NCBI GenBank assembly: GCA_025991245.1
Contig: BQMJ01000042.1
Span: 124,001 to 188,000 of the forward strand
DNA length: 64,000 nucleotides
Reading direction: 5' to 3'
DNA from: Galdieria partita
Lineage: Eukaryota > Rhodophyta > Bangiophyceae > Galdieriales > Galdieriaceae
Shown: one piece after another, positions 29,161 to 39,799 of the stretch
Numbering within the stretch: the stretch's first letter is position 1
Layout: each line of letters opens with the position of its first letter
Translations under genes and position numbers: made by a program
The notes under the pieces: model-generated
The model's input: only the letters and a program-made list of their open reading frames with translations
The model's database searches: none
What the model was told of the DNA's origin: nothing

Positions 29161-29961
29161 TTATACAACAGTTGTTGAACACAAGTCTAGAAATGTACTC
29201 ACAAGTTGAGCACTCTTACGAATTCCATCCGATTGACAAACTCCAGATGAAACATCTACACCGGGAGGTCTCAATTTGTTTAAAGCACTTTGAATATTAT
29301 CTATACGAATTCCACCCGCTAATATCCAACGGAATTGTGGAGGAGGTTTAAAGTTGCTCCAAGCAAATGTCTTCCCAGTACCTCCACCGGGTGAATCAAA
29401 CAGTATCCAACTTCCCAACTGTATTTGCTCCAAGTCACTATCCAAACTGCCATCGGAATATACCGATAGCACAGGAATAGATTCTATCCAATGAGGTAGC
29501 ATAGAAAGAGATTGTCTAGGCACATCGCCATGCAACTGTGCTATGGAAATACCCGTTTGTTGACATATATGAATGATATTTGAGGCATCTTGATGAACGA
29601 ATACTCCTACAACTTGAGCGTTACCAAAGTACTCGACGGTTTCTACAATTTGACGTGCAACCTTCTCATCAACGTTGCGTTTAGACTGTGGACAGAATAT
29701 AACACCCAATAAGAAGCGGATAGAATCATAGGGTACCCTGTGCTTTCTTTCTTCTATTGCTTTACACACCATAGAAGCATCTTCTTTACAAGTAATACCA
29801 CAAATCTTGATCAACTCAAGACTTGCACAAGTTGAGGGCTTTCTCACAACATAGTTGAAAAGTTGTCTATTCCTTCTTCTTTGTAACACCCATTGACAAG
29901 AATGTCTTTGTGATATTCTACGAGTAGGAACAACCACAAAGCAAGCCATAAAACTACTCAT
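29161..29961 (-). CDS. TRPF: Phosphoribosylanthranilate isomerase (tryptophan biosynthesis)
   Basis: Third step of the tryptophan branch: isomerises N-(5-phosphoribosyl)anthranilate to CdRP. Single exon, 266 residues. TIM-barrel landmarks are LIKICGITCKEDASMV (KICG with catalytic Cys), FLLGVIFCPQSKRNV, VGVFVHQD, AQLHGD, LFDSPGGGTGKTFAW (catalytic Asp plus Gly-rich phosphate loop), FRWILAGGIRIDNIQSAL and PPGVDVSSGVCQSDGIRKS (phosphate-binding and C-terminal helix). The first 45 residues are Arg- and Ser-rich, consistent with a plastid transit peptide. It begins 22 bases after the stop of the upstream same-strand MFS transporter. Confidence 0.93.
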   Translation of the reverse strand: MSSFMACFVVVPTRRISQRHSCQWVLQRRRNRQLFNYVVRKPSTCASLELIKICGITCKEDASMVCKAIEERKHRVPYDSIRFLLGVIFCPQSKRNVDEKVARQIVETVEYFGNAQVVGVFVHQDASNIIHICQQTGISIAQLHGDVPRQSLSMLPHWIESIPVLSVYSDGSLDSDLEQIQLGSWILFDSPGGGTGKTFAWSNFKPPPQFRWILAGGIRIDNIQSALNKLRPPGVDVSSGVCQSDGIRKSAQLVSTFLDLCSTTVV

Positions 29962-29983
29962 TTATTTCATCACACAAAATCAA

Positions 29984-31953
29984 TCACATTTTAGTATCTT
30001 CATTACGAACGATGGCATCGCTAGTCCACCAATCATAAGAATGATAATCTCCAACATCTTCCTGTTTTTCAGTATTCTCAAACTCTTCTTCCTCCACAGA
30101 TGGATCATAATATCCCATCTCTTCAGAGTTCTTTTCATAAATAGCACATTGTTCCTTTCCCATTCTAATCTTTCTCATCAAACGTGAAAATAAAGTCAAA
30201 TCATTGTAATCAGTTGGCAATTCTGCAACATATTCAATTCTACGCAAACTTCCTAGTCCATTTTCACGACACAATGTGGCTGCATAATTCTTCAACTGCA
30301 AATGAAACTGCTCTTTTGAAGATGAAGTTATCCTGTATTTAAGAATTTGTAGAAAAGTATAGTTCAAGGACTCTTCTCTCAAGTCTTCATCAGTTACACC
30401 CAATCTCTTTGCAAATCTAGCAGCATATCTTCTTCTCAACTCATAGAACCTTTGATCTTCTTTAACTAATGACTTTTGAGAGTATTCAGGGACAAAGAAA
30501 AAGGCTAATATGAGAGCTAAATATTCCAATCCAGCGTAAAACCACATAGTAAGCCTAATGCTGGTAAGGTTTCTGCATGAGCACTGCCAGAAAAGTTAAC
30601 CCACATATGTGGAAAGATAGTAGTTCCTACAATTCCTCCACATTTGCCAAAAGAGGAAGAAACTCCATACATAGTTGCACGAATCTTGGTAGGAAATGCC
30701 TCTGCTGGAATCAAATAGACAGGAACAAACACAAAGTACTGAAAACCGAATACAAAAGTACTCCAAAATATCCAACCTATGGGATGTCTCTTCAAAGGCC
30801 AAAATGCTCCAGCATTGATAAGTTGTGCAGATGATAAACAAGCCCATCCAAGTACTTCCGTCTTTCTTCTTCCTAAACGATCGACAACAAATGCTGCAAC
30901 AAATGGAAGCCAAATTAGGTAAGCACCTCCTTCTGCCAAAGTAATCCATAGTGACTTGAGCAAAGATACTCCAATAACTGATTGTAGAATAATAACTCCA
31001 AAAGTACCCATGCTATAATTGATATAATCGACCAAGAACCAGTTGAGAACTGCACCGACGGAACGAAAAGCAAAATGACGAATGACAATATAAAGGTCAA
31101 TTGCATCATATCGAGATTTGCCTCTTTGCTTGTCTTTGGAGAACATTTCGGAATCTCTCATTTGGGTACGATAAATAAGTACACAAATGACTGGAATAGT
31201 TGCTACTGCAAAAGACACTCTTTTCACTATTTCATAATGACAATGAGAAGCCGCTCCAAGATAAGCATTTCGACAAGCTGCTGCAATAATAATGACTTGA
31301 ACGACAAATGGCATATAATTACCAATGACTTCCATACACATAACCAACATAGAAGTTCTTCTTCCACGTGTTTTGATATTGACTCCTTCGCTATCTTCCA
31401 TAGCATTTGGCACATTACAAGTATATTCACCTCCCATGCCCAATCCAGCAACTCCTAATCCAATATTCATCATCCATATACCTCCTACCACACTTGTACC
31501 ATGAGAAGCCACTCCAATAATATTTCCAAGTAGCACCAAACAAGAACACATAATAAGACCTTTCTTCCTTCCAAAATAGTCGGCAATGAATCCAAATAAC
31601 AACAGTCCAAACATAACTCCATATAACATCGATACTCCTATAGCAGTTTGCAAAAATACATCATGACGAAAGGAAGGAAAGACATCGGTATATACGGAAA
31701 CTATATAAGTAGAAATGTCATACATATAACCATTTACAAAGAAACCCATAGCAGTTCCAAAGGCATTGTAACGAATATAACTAGCAATGGACTTTTTCTT
31801 TTCTTCTTCCACAGTAGCTTTTAAGGATTCTGGATCATTTCCTTGACCATCTTGTTGCTGTACTTCTTCTTCTGACCTTCTTTCAATAGCTTCCATCTCC
31901 ACGGAAGTTCTATATACTTCAGCAGCATTGGTATCAAATGTTGGACGACTCAT
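29984..31953 (-). CDS. MFS transporter, phosphate/sugar-porter type
   Basis: Twelve-helix major facilitator transporter of the plasma membrane. Exons are 31953-30605 and 30554-29984, giving 639 residues. Domain order: acidic cytosolic N-terminus (about 55 residues), AFGTAMGFFVNGYMYDISTYIVSVYTD, the A-loop motif GFIADYFGRKKGL, GLGVAGLGMGGEYTCN, a central cytosolic loop (YRTQMRDSEMF), then the second half with VDRLGRRKTEVLGW and FVPVYLIPAEAFPTKIRATMYG (PxExxPxxxR-type motif), and a cytosolic tail of about 150 residues, unusually long. GEYTCN resembles PHO84-type phosphate carriers, but the substrate is not settled. The frame appears to break near 30555; a 50-base GT-AG intron (30604-30555) restores it (FPHMLTMWFYAGLEYL). 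Confidence 0.85.
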
Positions 31954-32356
31954 AATTGCACAAACAATGAACTAAAAGAGAGAATCACCCAGGAATGGAT
32001 GACTTTATGATATTTGCAGATTTTCTAGAAAGGAGATTCGCGTTGTCGTCTATTTGTCATTATGGATAGTCGACGTGGGAGTATTGGATGAGTGGAAGAT
32101 ATTCCTTTTTTGTTCCCAGTGAAAATAGACCAGAAGCATAGAGTTGGTAACTGAAAAACTTGCCAAATCAAGTATTTCTTGAAAACTAGAATCAATACTT
32201 TTGTTGCAGTTTAGACAAGGCCATAGAGAATATATTATCCATTCTATACACACAAGTTTATCTATACAGAGAAGGATAGACAGATTCTTATATCTAATAA
32301 AAGCAATATACTTGAAATTCTCCATACTTGTGTTGATTCCATCCCAGCGAATAAGA
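31954..32356. promoter_or_regulatory. Divergent promoter region of MFS transporter and RPN6
   Basis: 403 bases between divergent starts. The RPN6 frame is open upstream to 32201 without another ATG. No repeat or RNA signal is visible. Function inferred from position. Confidence 0.4.
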
Positions 32357-33776
32357 ATGCAACTTGCAGCGCTACTGGAACAGGCAGACGAGAAACGAGC
32401 TACCCACTGCTACCAAGAAGCTGAAAAGATCTATCTAGAGTTACTTACATGTAGTGAAGGAGAACTTTCAGAGGAACAAGAGAATATTCTCAAATACAAA
32501 GAACAAGCCGCGTTGGCTCTGTTGGACTTGTTTGTAGATCAAAAGCAAGCCGAAAAGATCGTTGAGTTGACTAGGAAACTGAGACCTTTTTTTGGTCAAG
32601 TTGCTAAAGCTAAAACGGTATGTTGTATTGTGTTAAAGGACTCGCTTCTATTTTACTTGTTATATAGGCCAAACTTATTCGTGTGGTACTTGATCGAGTA
32701 GCCTTCATTCCAAACACAGAACAAATACAAATTGACTTGTGTTTAGAGACCATCGAATGGTGTAGACAAGAGAAGAGAACTTTTTTGAGACAACGGGTAC
32801 AAGCAAAGCTTGCTGCACTTTATTTCCAAACCCAACGTTATTTGGAGAGTCTAGCAGTTTTGACGGAGCTGTTGAAAGAAGTTAAGAAATTGGACGATAA
32901 ATCTCTTCTTTTGGAAATTCAGTTATTGGAGTGTCGAGTGCAATTAGCTTTAAGGAATATTCCAAAGGCTCGTGGTGCGTTGACTTCTGCTAGAACCACT
33001 GCCAATGCCATTTATGTTCCACCTGGACTACAAGGAGAAGTAGACTTACTTGCTGGAATTGTTTCTGCTGAAGAACACGACTACAAAACAGCCTATTCCT
33101 ATTTTTATGAGTCATTTGAGGGCTTTTCCAATTTAGGAGATGAGAGGGCAATTTCGAGTTTCAAGTATATGTTGTTATGTAAGATTATGACGAAGCAAGC
33201 AGAAGATGTGACAAGTCTGATAAGTACCAAGTTTGCTTTGCGCTATAGTGGAAAGGCAGTAGATGCTATGCTAGCTATATCACGAGCCCATCAGAACCGA
33301 AGTTTGGCACAATTTCAACAAGCGCTCAAGGAGTATCCAGAAGAGTTGACTTATGATGTTGTTATTCATAGTCATTTATCGGAACTATACGATACATTAT
33401 TGCAACAAAATATTTTGAGGATTGTGGAACCTTTTTCTAGAGTGGTATGGAAATGTTGATATTTATGACATGTTGAATAACATATATATAGGAGATCACT
33501 CATATTGCCGAGTTGATTGGTCTATCGTTGGAAACCGTTGAGAACAAAATTTCCCAAATGATTTTAGATGGACAACTGAAAGGAACTCTTGACCAAGGAG
33601 CAAACTGTTTGATTACTTTTACCCAAGACTATTTTCCGAAAACGTAAGTAGTGAGAATTGGATATCTTGACAATAGCCATATTCAATTGCGTAGTTATTA
33701 TCATTCGTTGCAGACGATGAGAGAAATGAGTCGCGTTGTGGATATTTTGTTCGAAAATGCTTCACTATTGTCTTAG
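32357..33776 (+). CDS. RPN6: 26S proteasome lid subunit RPN6 (PSMD11)
   Basis: Structural clamp of the proteasome lid, tying the lid to the core particle. Exons are 32357-32617, 32668-33444, 33492-33643 and 33695-33776; 423 residues, matching the roughly 420 of other eukaryotes. Conserved text includes LLECRVQLALRNIPKARGALTSARTTANAIYVPPGLQGEVDL, EEHDYKTAYSYFYESFEGF, FKYMLLCKIM and NRSLAQFQQAL. The PCI winged helix follows: [52 protein letters not shown]. The C-terminal helix is YYHSLQTMREMSRVVDILF. Exon 4 is only 82 bases and was placed by homology to the family's last helix. The stop lies 17 bases from the convergent ZIP gene. Confidence 0.95.
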
Positions 33777-33793
33777 TTTTAACACTTTCTGTT

Positions 33794-34873
33794 TTATTCG
33801 ATTCCAATATGAAGTAAAGATACGGTCTTGAGTAATAAAGTCATCAATAGAAAACCGCCTGTAATAGATAAGAAACCGTTTCTAGTTCCTGCATACTTCC
33901 ATGCTTGAGGAACTAATTCAATGATACTCAAACTACTCATAATACCACCAACCGCTGCTAATAAATAAGCAACAAAAGTTTCCGTCAAAAAGTATTTGGC
34001 AAAAAAGACAACCAGAACAACTCCTGCAGGTTCTGCAAGACCTGATAGAAAAGCTATTTGAATGGCTTTGTATTTACTTCGAGTAGCAAAGTATACTGGC
34101 AAAGCGACTGCCATTCCTTCAGGAATATTATGCAAACCAATAGCAATAGCTAAAGGAATTCCAAAGCGAATTCCTTTTAAACTTGCAAAACAAACGGCTA
34201 TCCCTTCAGGAAAGTTATGAATGGCAATACCCATTGCAACTAAGAAACCTGAAAGCAACACTTGTTTAAGGTTTTGTTTATCCACAGCAGTACCTTCTAC
34301 TAGTGGTACTTGAGATAAATCAGGTTCTGGTATGAGAAGTTTTAAAAGAATAAAGAAAAGCGCTCCAGTAATAAACGAAAACAATACGTGAGTAGCAGAT
34401 ACTTCCTCTAAAGCTTCGGGTAACAAATCAAACGCACTCACACTTAACATAAAGCCTGCAGCTGCTCCTTGCCATATTCCCAGTTTAGGATAAGATAAGT
34501 TTGACTGTAATACTACTAAAATACCTCCTATGAATAAGTTGAACAAATTCATTGGATGGAGTCACTTGTCTTTGGTCTTACCTATACCTGTAGATATTCC
34601 AGCAAGTGTAGTTAATAACAAAGCTATAGGAGTATTTGCTTCAATTTCCGAGGCTAACATAACACATCGACCACCAAGTACAGTTGAATATCTACGAGGA
34701 CTCTTAACAAAGTGTGAACGATATCCAACTGGTTGATAACAAGTGAAACTTGTATGAGCTCTCAACCAAACTTTTCTCTTCTGGATAAAACTACTCTTCA
34801 CAACTGGCAAGAAACAAGTCCTTGGCACAGTGTTCAACGCATTCCACACAAACTTGAAACGACATTCTCTCAT
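33794..34873 (-). CDS. ZIP-family metal (zinc) transporter with N-terminal targeting extension
   Basis: Exons are 34873-34582 and 34527-33794 (54-base intron, phase 1), 341 residues. The ZIP core starts with IALLLTTLAGISTGIGGILVVLQ and has eight membrane helices. MGIAIHNFPEGIAV and IAIGLHNIPEGMAVALPVYF are the helix IV and V metal sites (HNxPEG twice), and FLSGLAEPAGVVL follows, as in the ZupT/ZTP29 subfamily. The first 70 residues are strongly basic (RRKR-like, few acids) and resemble a plastid or mitochondrial presequence, which is unusual for ZupT-type carriers that mostly sit in ER or plasma membrane. Start chosen at ATG 34873; the frame extends upstream only to GTG. Begins 36 bases after the SNF4 stop on the same strand. 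Confidence 0.9.
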
Positions 34874-34909
34874 TCTAATACAGCGCTTTCTTCTTTCTTT
34901 CACTTGCGT

Positions 34910-36068
34910 TTATTCCAAAAAATATCCCAACAAGTCACTTAAAGATATTACTCCAATCACTTTTCTGTTTTCGTCTACAACAAATAGTCGATGGACGAGA
35001 GTTTTAGAAAATTTATCAAACACTTGTCTCAACGAGTCTGTCTTGAAACAAGAATAGACATACATCGGATTCTAAAAACAATTTCATTTCATTCTTAGAA
35101 TGATTGATTCATACTTACCGGTCGAAATAGGGATAGAATACTTTCAATAGTACTGTTCCAATTCCATTGATTCCAATTCCTGGCTAAATGACATACATCT
35201 GATCTAGCAAACAAATCTTGCAATATTCCTAAACATTGTCCATAAAAGTGTGTTGTATCCTTTTATTCACAATTCAACTTACCATTATGATCAACTACAG
35301 GGACAGCAGAAACATTCCTTTCATGGAAAAGTGACAAAATATTTTCTAAACTCTGATCGAGTCTAATTGTATAAATAGTATCCCATGTTCCAATACGTAA
35401 ATCTTGAACAGAAACAGAAAACAATGCTTCCAAATCTCTATCTGTATCTCCAAGTTGTTGATGAACGAATGAAAGAATACGAGAATGAGTAAGAATATGA
35501 ACAACCAAATTGTCCTCTATAGAAAGCACAGGAAGTTTGTGAATGGCATATCTCTTTAAAATATGACAAGAATCATATAAACTACTGTCTGCTTCTGTGT
35601 ATATCCATGCAATATCGCGATGCCAACGAGGACAAGGAAGCATATCTAGTCAAGATAAATAAATAATTGTTCACAGGCGACTATCACGAATACCTTTCCA
35701 AGCTGTCAATGGAATTAACTTTAACTGAGAAAAATGTTCCATCTTTTGTTCCATACAGTGATACAATATATCCACCAAGTCACTCGAAGTAACCATACCC
35801 ACAAATCTTTGTTGTTCGTTATCCCATAAAGGAGCACCTCGAATATCTAAAAGTTATGACGTGTCTACATCTCTTTCAATAGCTTCCTACTATCGAATGC
35901 TAACTAACCGTTTTCTAACAAAGCTTTAAAGGCCACTTGGGTAGGCAAGTCTGCTTCTAAAACCACAACACGATTATTCTCAAGAATGACTTCATTGGTT
36001 CGATGTTGCCTTAGGAAAGAAGCAATTACTTTTCTTGCTTTCGTAAAGTCTGCTTTGTCGGAAAACAT
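34910..36068 (-). CDS. SNF4: SNF4/AMPK gamma regulatory subunit (four CBS motifs)
   Basis: Energy-sensing nucleotide-binding subunit of the SNF1/AMPK kinase. Five exons: 36068-35909, 35846-35694, 35645-35283, 35228-35119 and 35071-34910; 315 residues. CBS1 reads RVVVLEADLPTQVAFKALLENDIRGAPLWDNEQQRFVGMVTSSDLVDIL, close to yeast SNF4. CBS2 includes SLYDSCHILKRYAIHKLPVLSIEDNLVVHILTHSRIL; CBS3 TIRLDQSLENILSLFHERNVSAVPVVDHNGILQDLFARSDV; CBS4 SLRQVFDKFSKTLVHRLFVVDENRKVIGVISLSDLL. The ATG at 36068 gives a start just before the first helix; the open frame continues upstream to a TTG. Catalytic (alpha) and beta subunits are not in the window. Confidence 0.92.
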
Positions 36069-36253
36069 TATGTTGAAAGAATGCTTTCCAACAACACAAT
36101 AATAATCAGAAGCCAGTCTCAATGGTCGTTCCTTTGACCAATAGAAATGCTTTGTCGCATTCCCATAATAAGCCTACCAAAGGGCTCTTATGTAAAGGAA
36201 TGAGAAACCAACTTGTATGATACACAGTCTTTATGGTGGGAAGCTTTTGAATT

Positions 36254-36999
36254 ATGGAAACTGATAATCAAGAAACATATTCTCAAAGCAAAACTAGCTG
36301 GGTAGAAGAAAACGTAGAGAATATAAAGGACGAAGAGCAACGCGAGCAGTTATTGGATAAGGAACTTGCCTCGCTGATCGAAGAACGAGACGCTATTTTG
36401 AATGGTATTTATATAGAGTGGTTATAAGTATAGTTACTGATTATTCAAATCAAGGAACTAGTCAAGAGTACTTGTGTCAACTCGCTCCTTTGGAAAATGA
36501 GAGAAAACGCAAACTCGAGAGAGCTATGAACTTTTATCAACTTCAACTACAATATGCAGAACAATTGTACGAACTGGCTAAGAAAGAAGCATATGATAGC
36601 TTTCAAGCACTCAAAGCAGAGCAAAGAGAGTATATGTGGCGTATTAAGTTGGAAAGAGAAATAACTTTGAGACTTTTAAGACTATCCAGTAAGAAACTTG
36701 TTCTATTTGTACAACTTTTTGCTCAAATATATTGGATTTGAGTTCCACTTCGAGATCACAATGGACAAGTAGTCGTGGGAAACTTTGGAATGGAAGGTTT
36801 TGTGAATCTTATCTATCGCAATCGTTCATTTGATAAATCTTATTCCTATCCTAAAAGAAGAAAGTTGCCATTCATTCGGGAGCAACTCAAACCAGATGAA
36901 ACCAACTACGACTTGGAAATGATCATTCGGGGATTGGAAGAACTTCAACAGATTGCTTCTTCGCAACCAGTATCCACTAAAACAACTATACAGGATTAA
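36254..36999 (+). CDS. Sds3/BRMS1-like chromatin corepressor subunit
   Basis: Exons are 36254-36404, 36455-36688 and 36743-36999; 213 residues. The protein is almost all helix: an acidic N-terminal coil, then EYLCQLAPLENERKRKLERAMNFYQLQLQYAEQLYELAKKEAYDSFQALKAEQREYMWRIKLERE, then a C-terminal block with KRRKLPFIREQLKPDETNYDLEMIIRGL. The long antiparallel-coil region followed by an R(K)KLPxIxxxLKxxEIxxDLxxI motif is the pattern of Sds3-like proteins, which hold Sin3-Rpd3/HDAC complexes together. The match is moderate; a generic coiled-coil protein is the alternative. It is convergent with the ACBP-ankyrin gene, 73 bases between stops. Confidence 0.55.
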
Positions 37000-37072
37000 A
37001 CATAAAACGCTAATTACGAAGCATTTGAAAAAGTTGACGTTTATACAACAATTCAATGAAAATAAGAGAACG

Positions 37073-37922
37073 TTATTCAAGATCGTTAGGAAATGAATGC
37101 AGCTGTAAACGAATATTTGGAGTTGCAATCTTCCACGGACTTTGTCCTCGAATATCTTTCAAGTAAATATTGGCTCCTGCTTTTAAGAGTTGCAAGACAA
37201 CATCTAAATAGTTTCCATTTACCATTGAACAAAAATCTTTAGTCCATCACTTACCGGGATAGTCACAAATACAAGCATAATGTAATGCACTTTGACCCTC
37301 CTTATCCACTGCATGAACCGAAGCTCCATATTGTAGTAATAAAGCGACTATTTCTAAATAACCTCTGTCTGCTGCATACATAAGTGGAGTCATATCCGAT
37401 TCATCCCTTTGGTCCACTGAAGAAGGATCCTTTTCCAATAAATATCGAACAGAAGAAATGTCGCCTATTGCAGTGAAATAACAAAGGTCCAAAACAGGTA
37501 CTTGGCTAGAGGACTCGTCTTCATCATCAGGCAACTCAAAGCCAAGTGGCTGTTTTCCAATAGTGACTTCTTTGTTTGTAGCTTTATATTTAAAACTCAA
37601 AAGAACGTACTTGTTCATGGCATCTTCTCTGAATCATACTATCAGCTCGGTTCGTTTCAGGGTGATAGAGTTTGATAGCTTACTTTGAAAGATTGCTTGC
37701 TTCCCTCCAACTCTTCCACTTGGCAGTCTCCTTCCATTGATAGAAATAATATGGATTTTGGAAAGGAGCTTCTCCAACCTTTATTCTTTTATAAAGACCA
37801 TACAATACGAGTAGTTCCTCCTCTGGTATCTCTTTGTAGGATGCCTCAACGTTATGTACTGCCTCTAAATACTTTTCTTTTAAAGAAGTTTCCACATCGC
37901 TTATTGAAATCGTTTCATTCAT
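37073..37922 (-). CDS. Acyl-CoA-binding protein with ankyrin repeats (ACBD6/plant ACBP1-like)
   Basis: Three exons: 37922-37684, 37628-37255 and 37203-37073; 247 residues. N-terminal ACBP domain: LKEKYLEAVHNVEAS, EELLVLYGLYKRIKVGEAPFQNP, KWKSWREASNLSKEDAMNKYV, with the conserved LYGLYKxxxVG and the KW.W..LSKEDAM core that lines the acyl-CoA pocket. After a linker, ankyrin repeats follow (DLCYFTAIGDISSVRYLLEKDPS, MTPLMYAADRGYLEIVALLLQYGASVHAVDKEGQSALHYACICDYPDVVLQLLKAGANIYLKD). The same order occurs in animal ACBD6 and plant ACBP1/2, which carry acyl-CoA for membrane lipid remodelling. A 57-base in-frame segment after NKY could be a retained intron. It begins 26 bases after the Siva-like stop on the same strand. 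Confidence 0.88.
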
Positions 37923-37948
37923 AGATATAGTTGTTCAGAAGAGAAGAA

Positions 37949-38467
37949 TCAACAACCACTTTGGCAATCCATACACTGAATACGATCAAATCGATATTCA
38001 TAATTCACAATAGAACAAAACACACAAAAAACTCCAATACATTCGTCACATGTTCTAGAACAAAAGCTACAGACACTTCGACAACAGCGCTCACATGTTT
38101 GATAGTATGTTCCTTGCGTACTTTGACAAATGACACAAGAAGAATATGTAAACATAGGGCTGTTTGCTGTCGCTTCCTTTTGAGTTCCCAAACGAGAGGT
38201 GCACTTGTCTGACTTTTGAAAATAGCGTTCGAGAGTATTCTTTGTTTGATTAGATATATAGTGGTTACTTGGCGGAATTGTGAGTTGAATATTTTCAAGT
38301 AGCGAATGGCTAGTAGTAGTAATAGACCCTGTTGGTATGGAAGGATAGATATTCTGATGAGGTTGCAAAAGAGCAGCTGAAGTGTTTTCATAATGGCACC
38401 TTTTTGATATCTTATTGTTATTGTATTCCAGTTCAACAGTTTCTCGAAGACGCTTACAAGAAGACAT
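37949..38467 (-). CDS. Siva-like Cys-rich zinc-binding protein
   Basis: Single exon, 172 residues. The N-terminal two thirds are low in pattern (Ser, Asn, Gln, Thr). The C-terminus is a dense Cys array: CVICQ, CERCCRSVCSFCSRTCDECIGVFCVFCSIVNYEYRFDRIQCMDCQ. The CxxC series with VCxxCxxxCxxC...CxxCxxxxYxxRxxRxxCxxC at the end is the pattern of the Siva family C-terminus, best known as a zinc-binding CD27 and p53-pathway partner in animals. Function outside animals is largely unknown. A generic B-box-like zinc protein is the alternative. Divergent from RPN7, with 57 bases between starts. Confidence 0.7.
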   Translation of the reverse strand: MSSCKRLRETVELEYNNNKISKRCHYENTSAALLQPHQNIYPSIPTGSITTTSHSLLENIQLTIPPSNHYISNQTKNTLERYFQKSDKCTSRLGTQKEATANSPMFTYSSCVICQSTQGTYYQTCERCCRSVCSFCSRTCDECIGVFCVFCSIVNYEYRFDRIQCMDCQSGC

Positions 38468-38524
38468 TTTGGTACAACTGAAAGAAACTTAAAGCGCCAA
38501 GCTTTGGATTCAATTGGGCAATAA

Positions 38525-39790
38525 ATGAATACGGCAGTTGACGTAACTCAAGATATCTGTTTCCAAATAGCAGACCTGAAGTTTCAGGCGAAAGAATTAA
38601 ACGACACGAATGCTACAGAGAGACTAAAAAACATATTGATCAATAGAAAAGCCTTGCCGTTGTTACAAGCTCTTGCCAAGGACTTGGTAAGTTTAGCCTG
38701 GCTTGTAGTCTTTCTGATTCCTGACACTTCAGTATTATGTGATGCATAGCCTTCCATAGCCGTAACTCTTGAAGAAACAGATACATTAAAGGCTTCTAAT
38801 GACCAAGAACTTGCATCTATAGAAGAAAAGATTAAAGTGAGAAACCTCAAAGTTGCTTTGCACTTGTTTTAAAGTTGTTTGTAGGATGCTGAACAGAATT
38901 TGGGAGAAAGTGAAGTTCAAGAAGCACTTGTTGCTCGTGCAGACTTTTTGGCCAGAATAGGAAGCTTTCAAGAGGCAATAGATGCATATGAAAAGGCAGA
39001 GTCTCATGCGGTTGGAGTTGGTAGTAAACTGGATATTTTGTTTGTCATTCTTCGTTTAGGACTTGCAGGTTTTATTAGTAAGAAACTTTTAGCAAAGACG
39101 TTGGAACGATCAAAGGACTTGGTGGAGAATGGTGGAGATTGGGAACGACGGAATCGTTTGAAAGTTTACGAGGCTACCTATTTGTTTCAAAAGAGAGATT
39201 TTAAGGCGGCTTCCAAGTTACTGTTGGATTCACTGGCTACTTTTTCTGCTTATGAGGTACATTCCTATTCCCAGTTTATTTTTTATACCATTTTGTCCAG
39301 TTTGATTGCTGTTGATCGTCCTACGTTGAAAACTCAAGTAGTTACTTCGCCGGAAGTATTATCTTGTGCTTCTCAGTTAAAGACTGTATTCGGACTTTTA
39401 AATGGACTTGTTTTATGTAACTATCATCAGTTTATGAATGCTTTACTTGGACTGTTTGGAGAACTGGAACATGATCGTTACTTAAAGCCTCATAATTTTT
39501 ATATCATTCGTGAGTTACGAATAGTAGCTTACCATCAATTTCTTATATCTTATCAATCGGTTACATTGGAAGCCATGGCGAAGGCATTTGGGTTCAGTCA
39601 ATCATTTTTAGATAAGGAACTTGCGCGTTTCATTGTTTCAGGTCGTATCAACTGTAAGATAGATCGTGTTCAAGGAGTGATTGAAACAAATAGGCCGGAT
39701 ACTCGAAATTCCTTGTACCAACAAACTATCAAACAAGGAGACGTGGTGCTCAATAAGATACAGAAGCTTTCTCGATTTATTGATATTTAA
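38525..39790 (+). CDS. RPN7: 26S proteasome lid subunit RPN7 (PSMD6)
   Basis: PCI-domain scaffold of the proteasome lid. Exons are 38525-38686, 38750-38836 and 38885-39790; 384 residues, typical for RPN7. Conserved text includes KIKDAEQNLGESEVQEALVARADFLARIG, LVENGGDWERRNRLKVYEATYLFQKRDFKAASKLLLDSLATFSAYE, FIIRELRIVAYHQFLISYQSVTLEAMAKAFG (seen as YIIRELRIVAYHQFL) and the PCI end FIVSGRINCKIDRVQGVIETNRPD, followed by YQQTIKQGDVVLNKIQKLSRFI. Its stop is 9 bases from the convergent RPB9 stop. RPN6, another lid subunit, lies 5 kb upstream. Confidence 0.95.
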
Positions 39791-39799
39791 AGTTTCAAG

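Noticed and set aside
30517-30605. Apparent frameshift near the end of the MFS transporter
   Set aside because: A 50-base GT-AG intron (30604-30555) with matching phase restores the last membrane helix, so no frameshift is needed.
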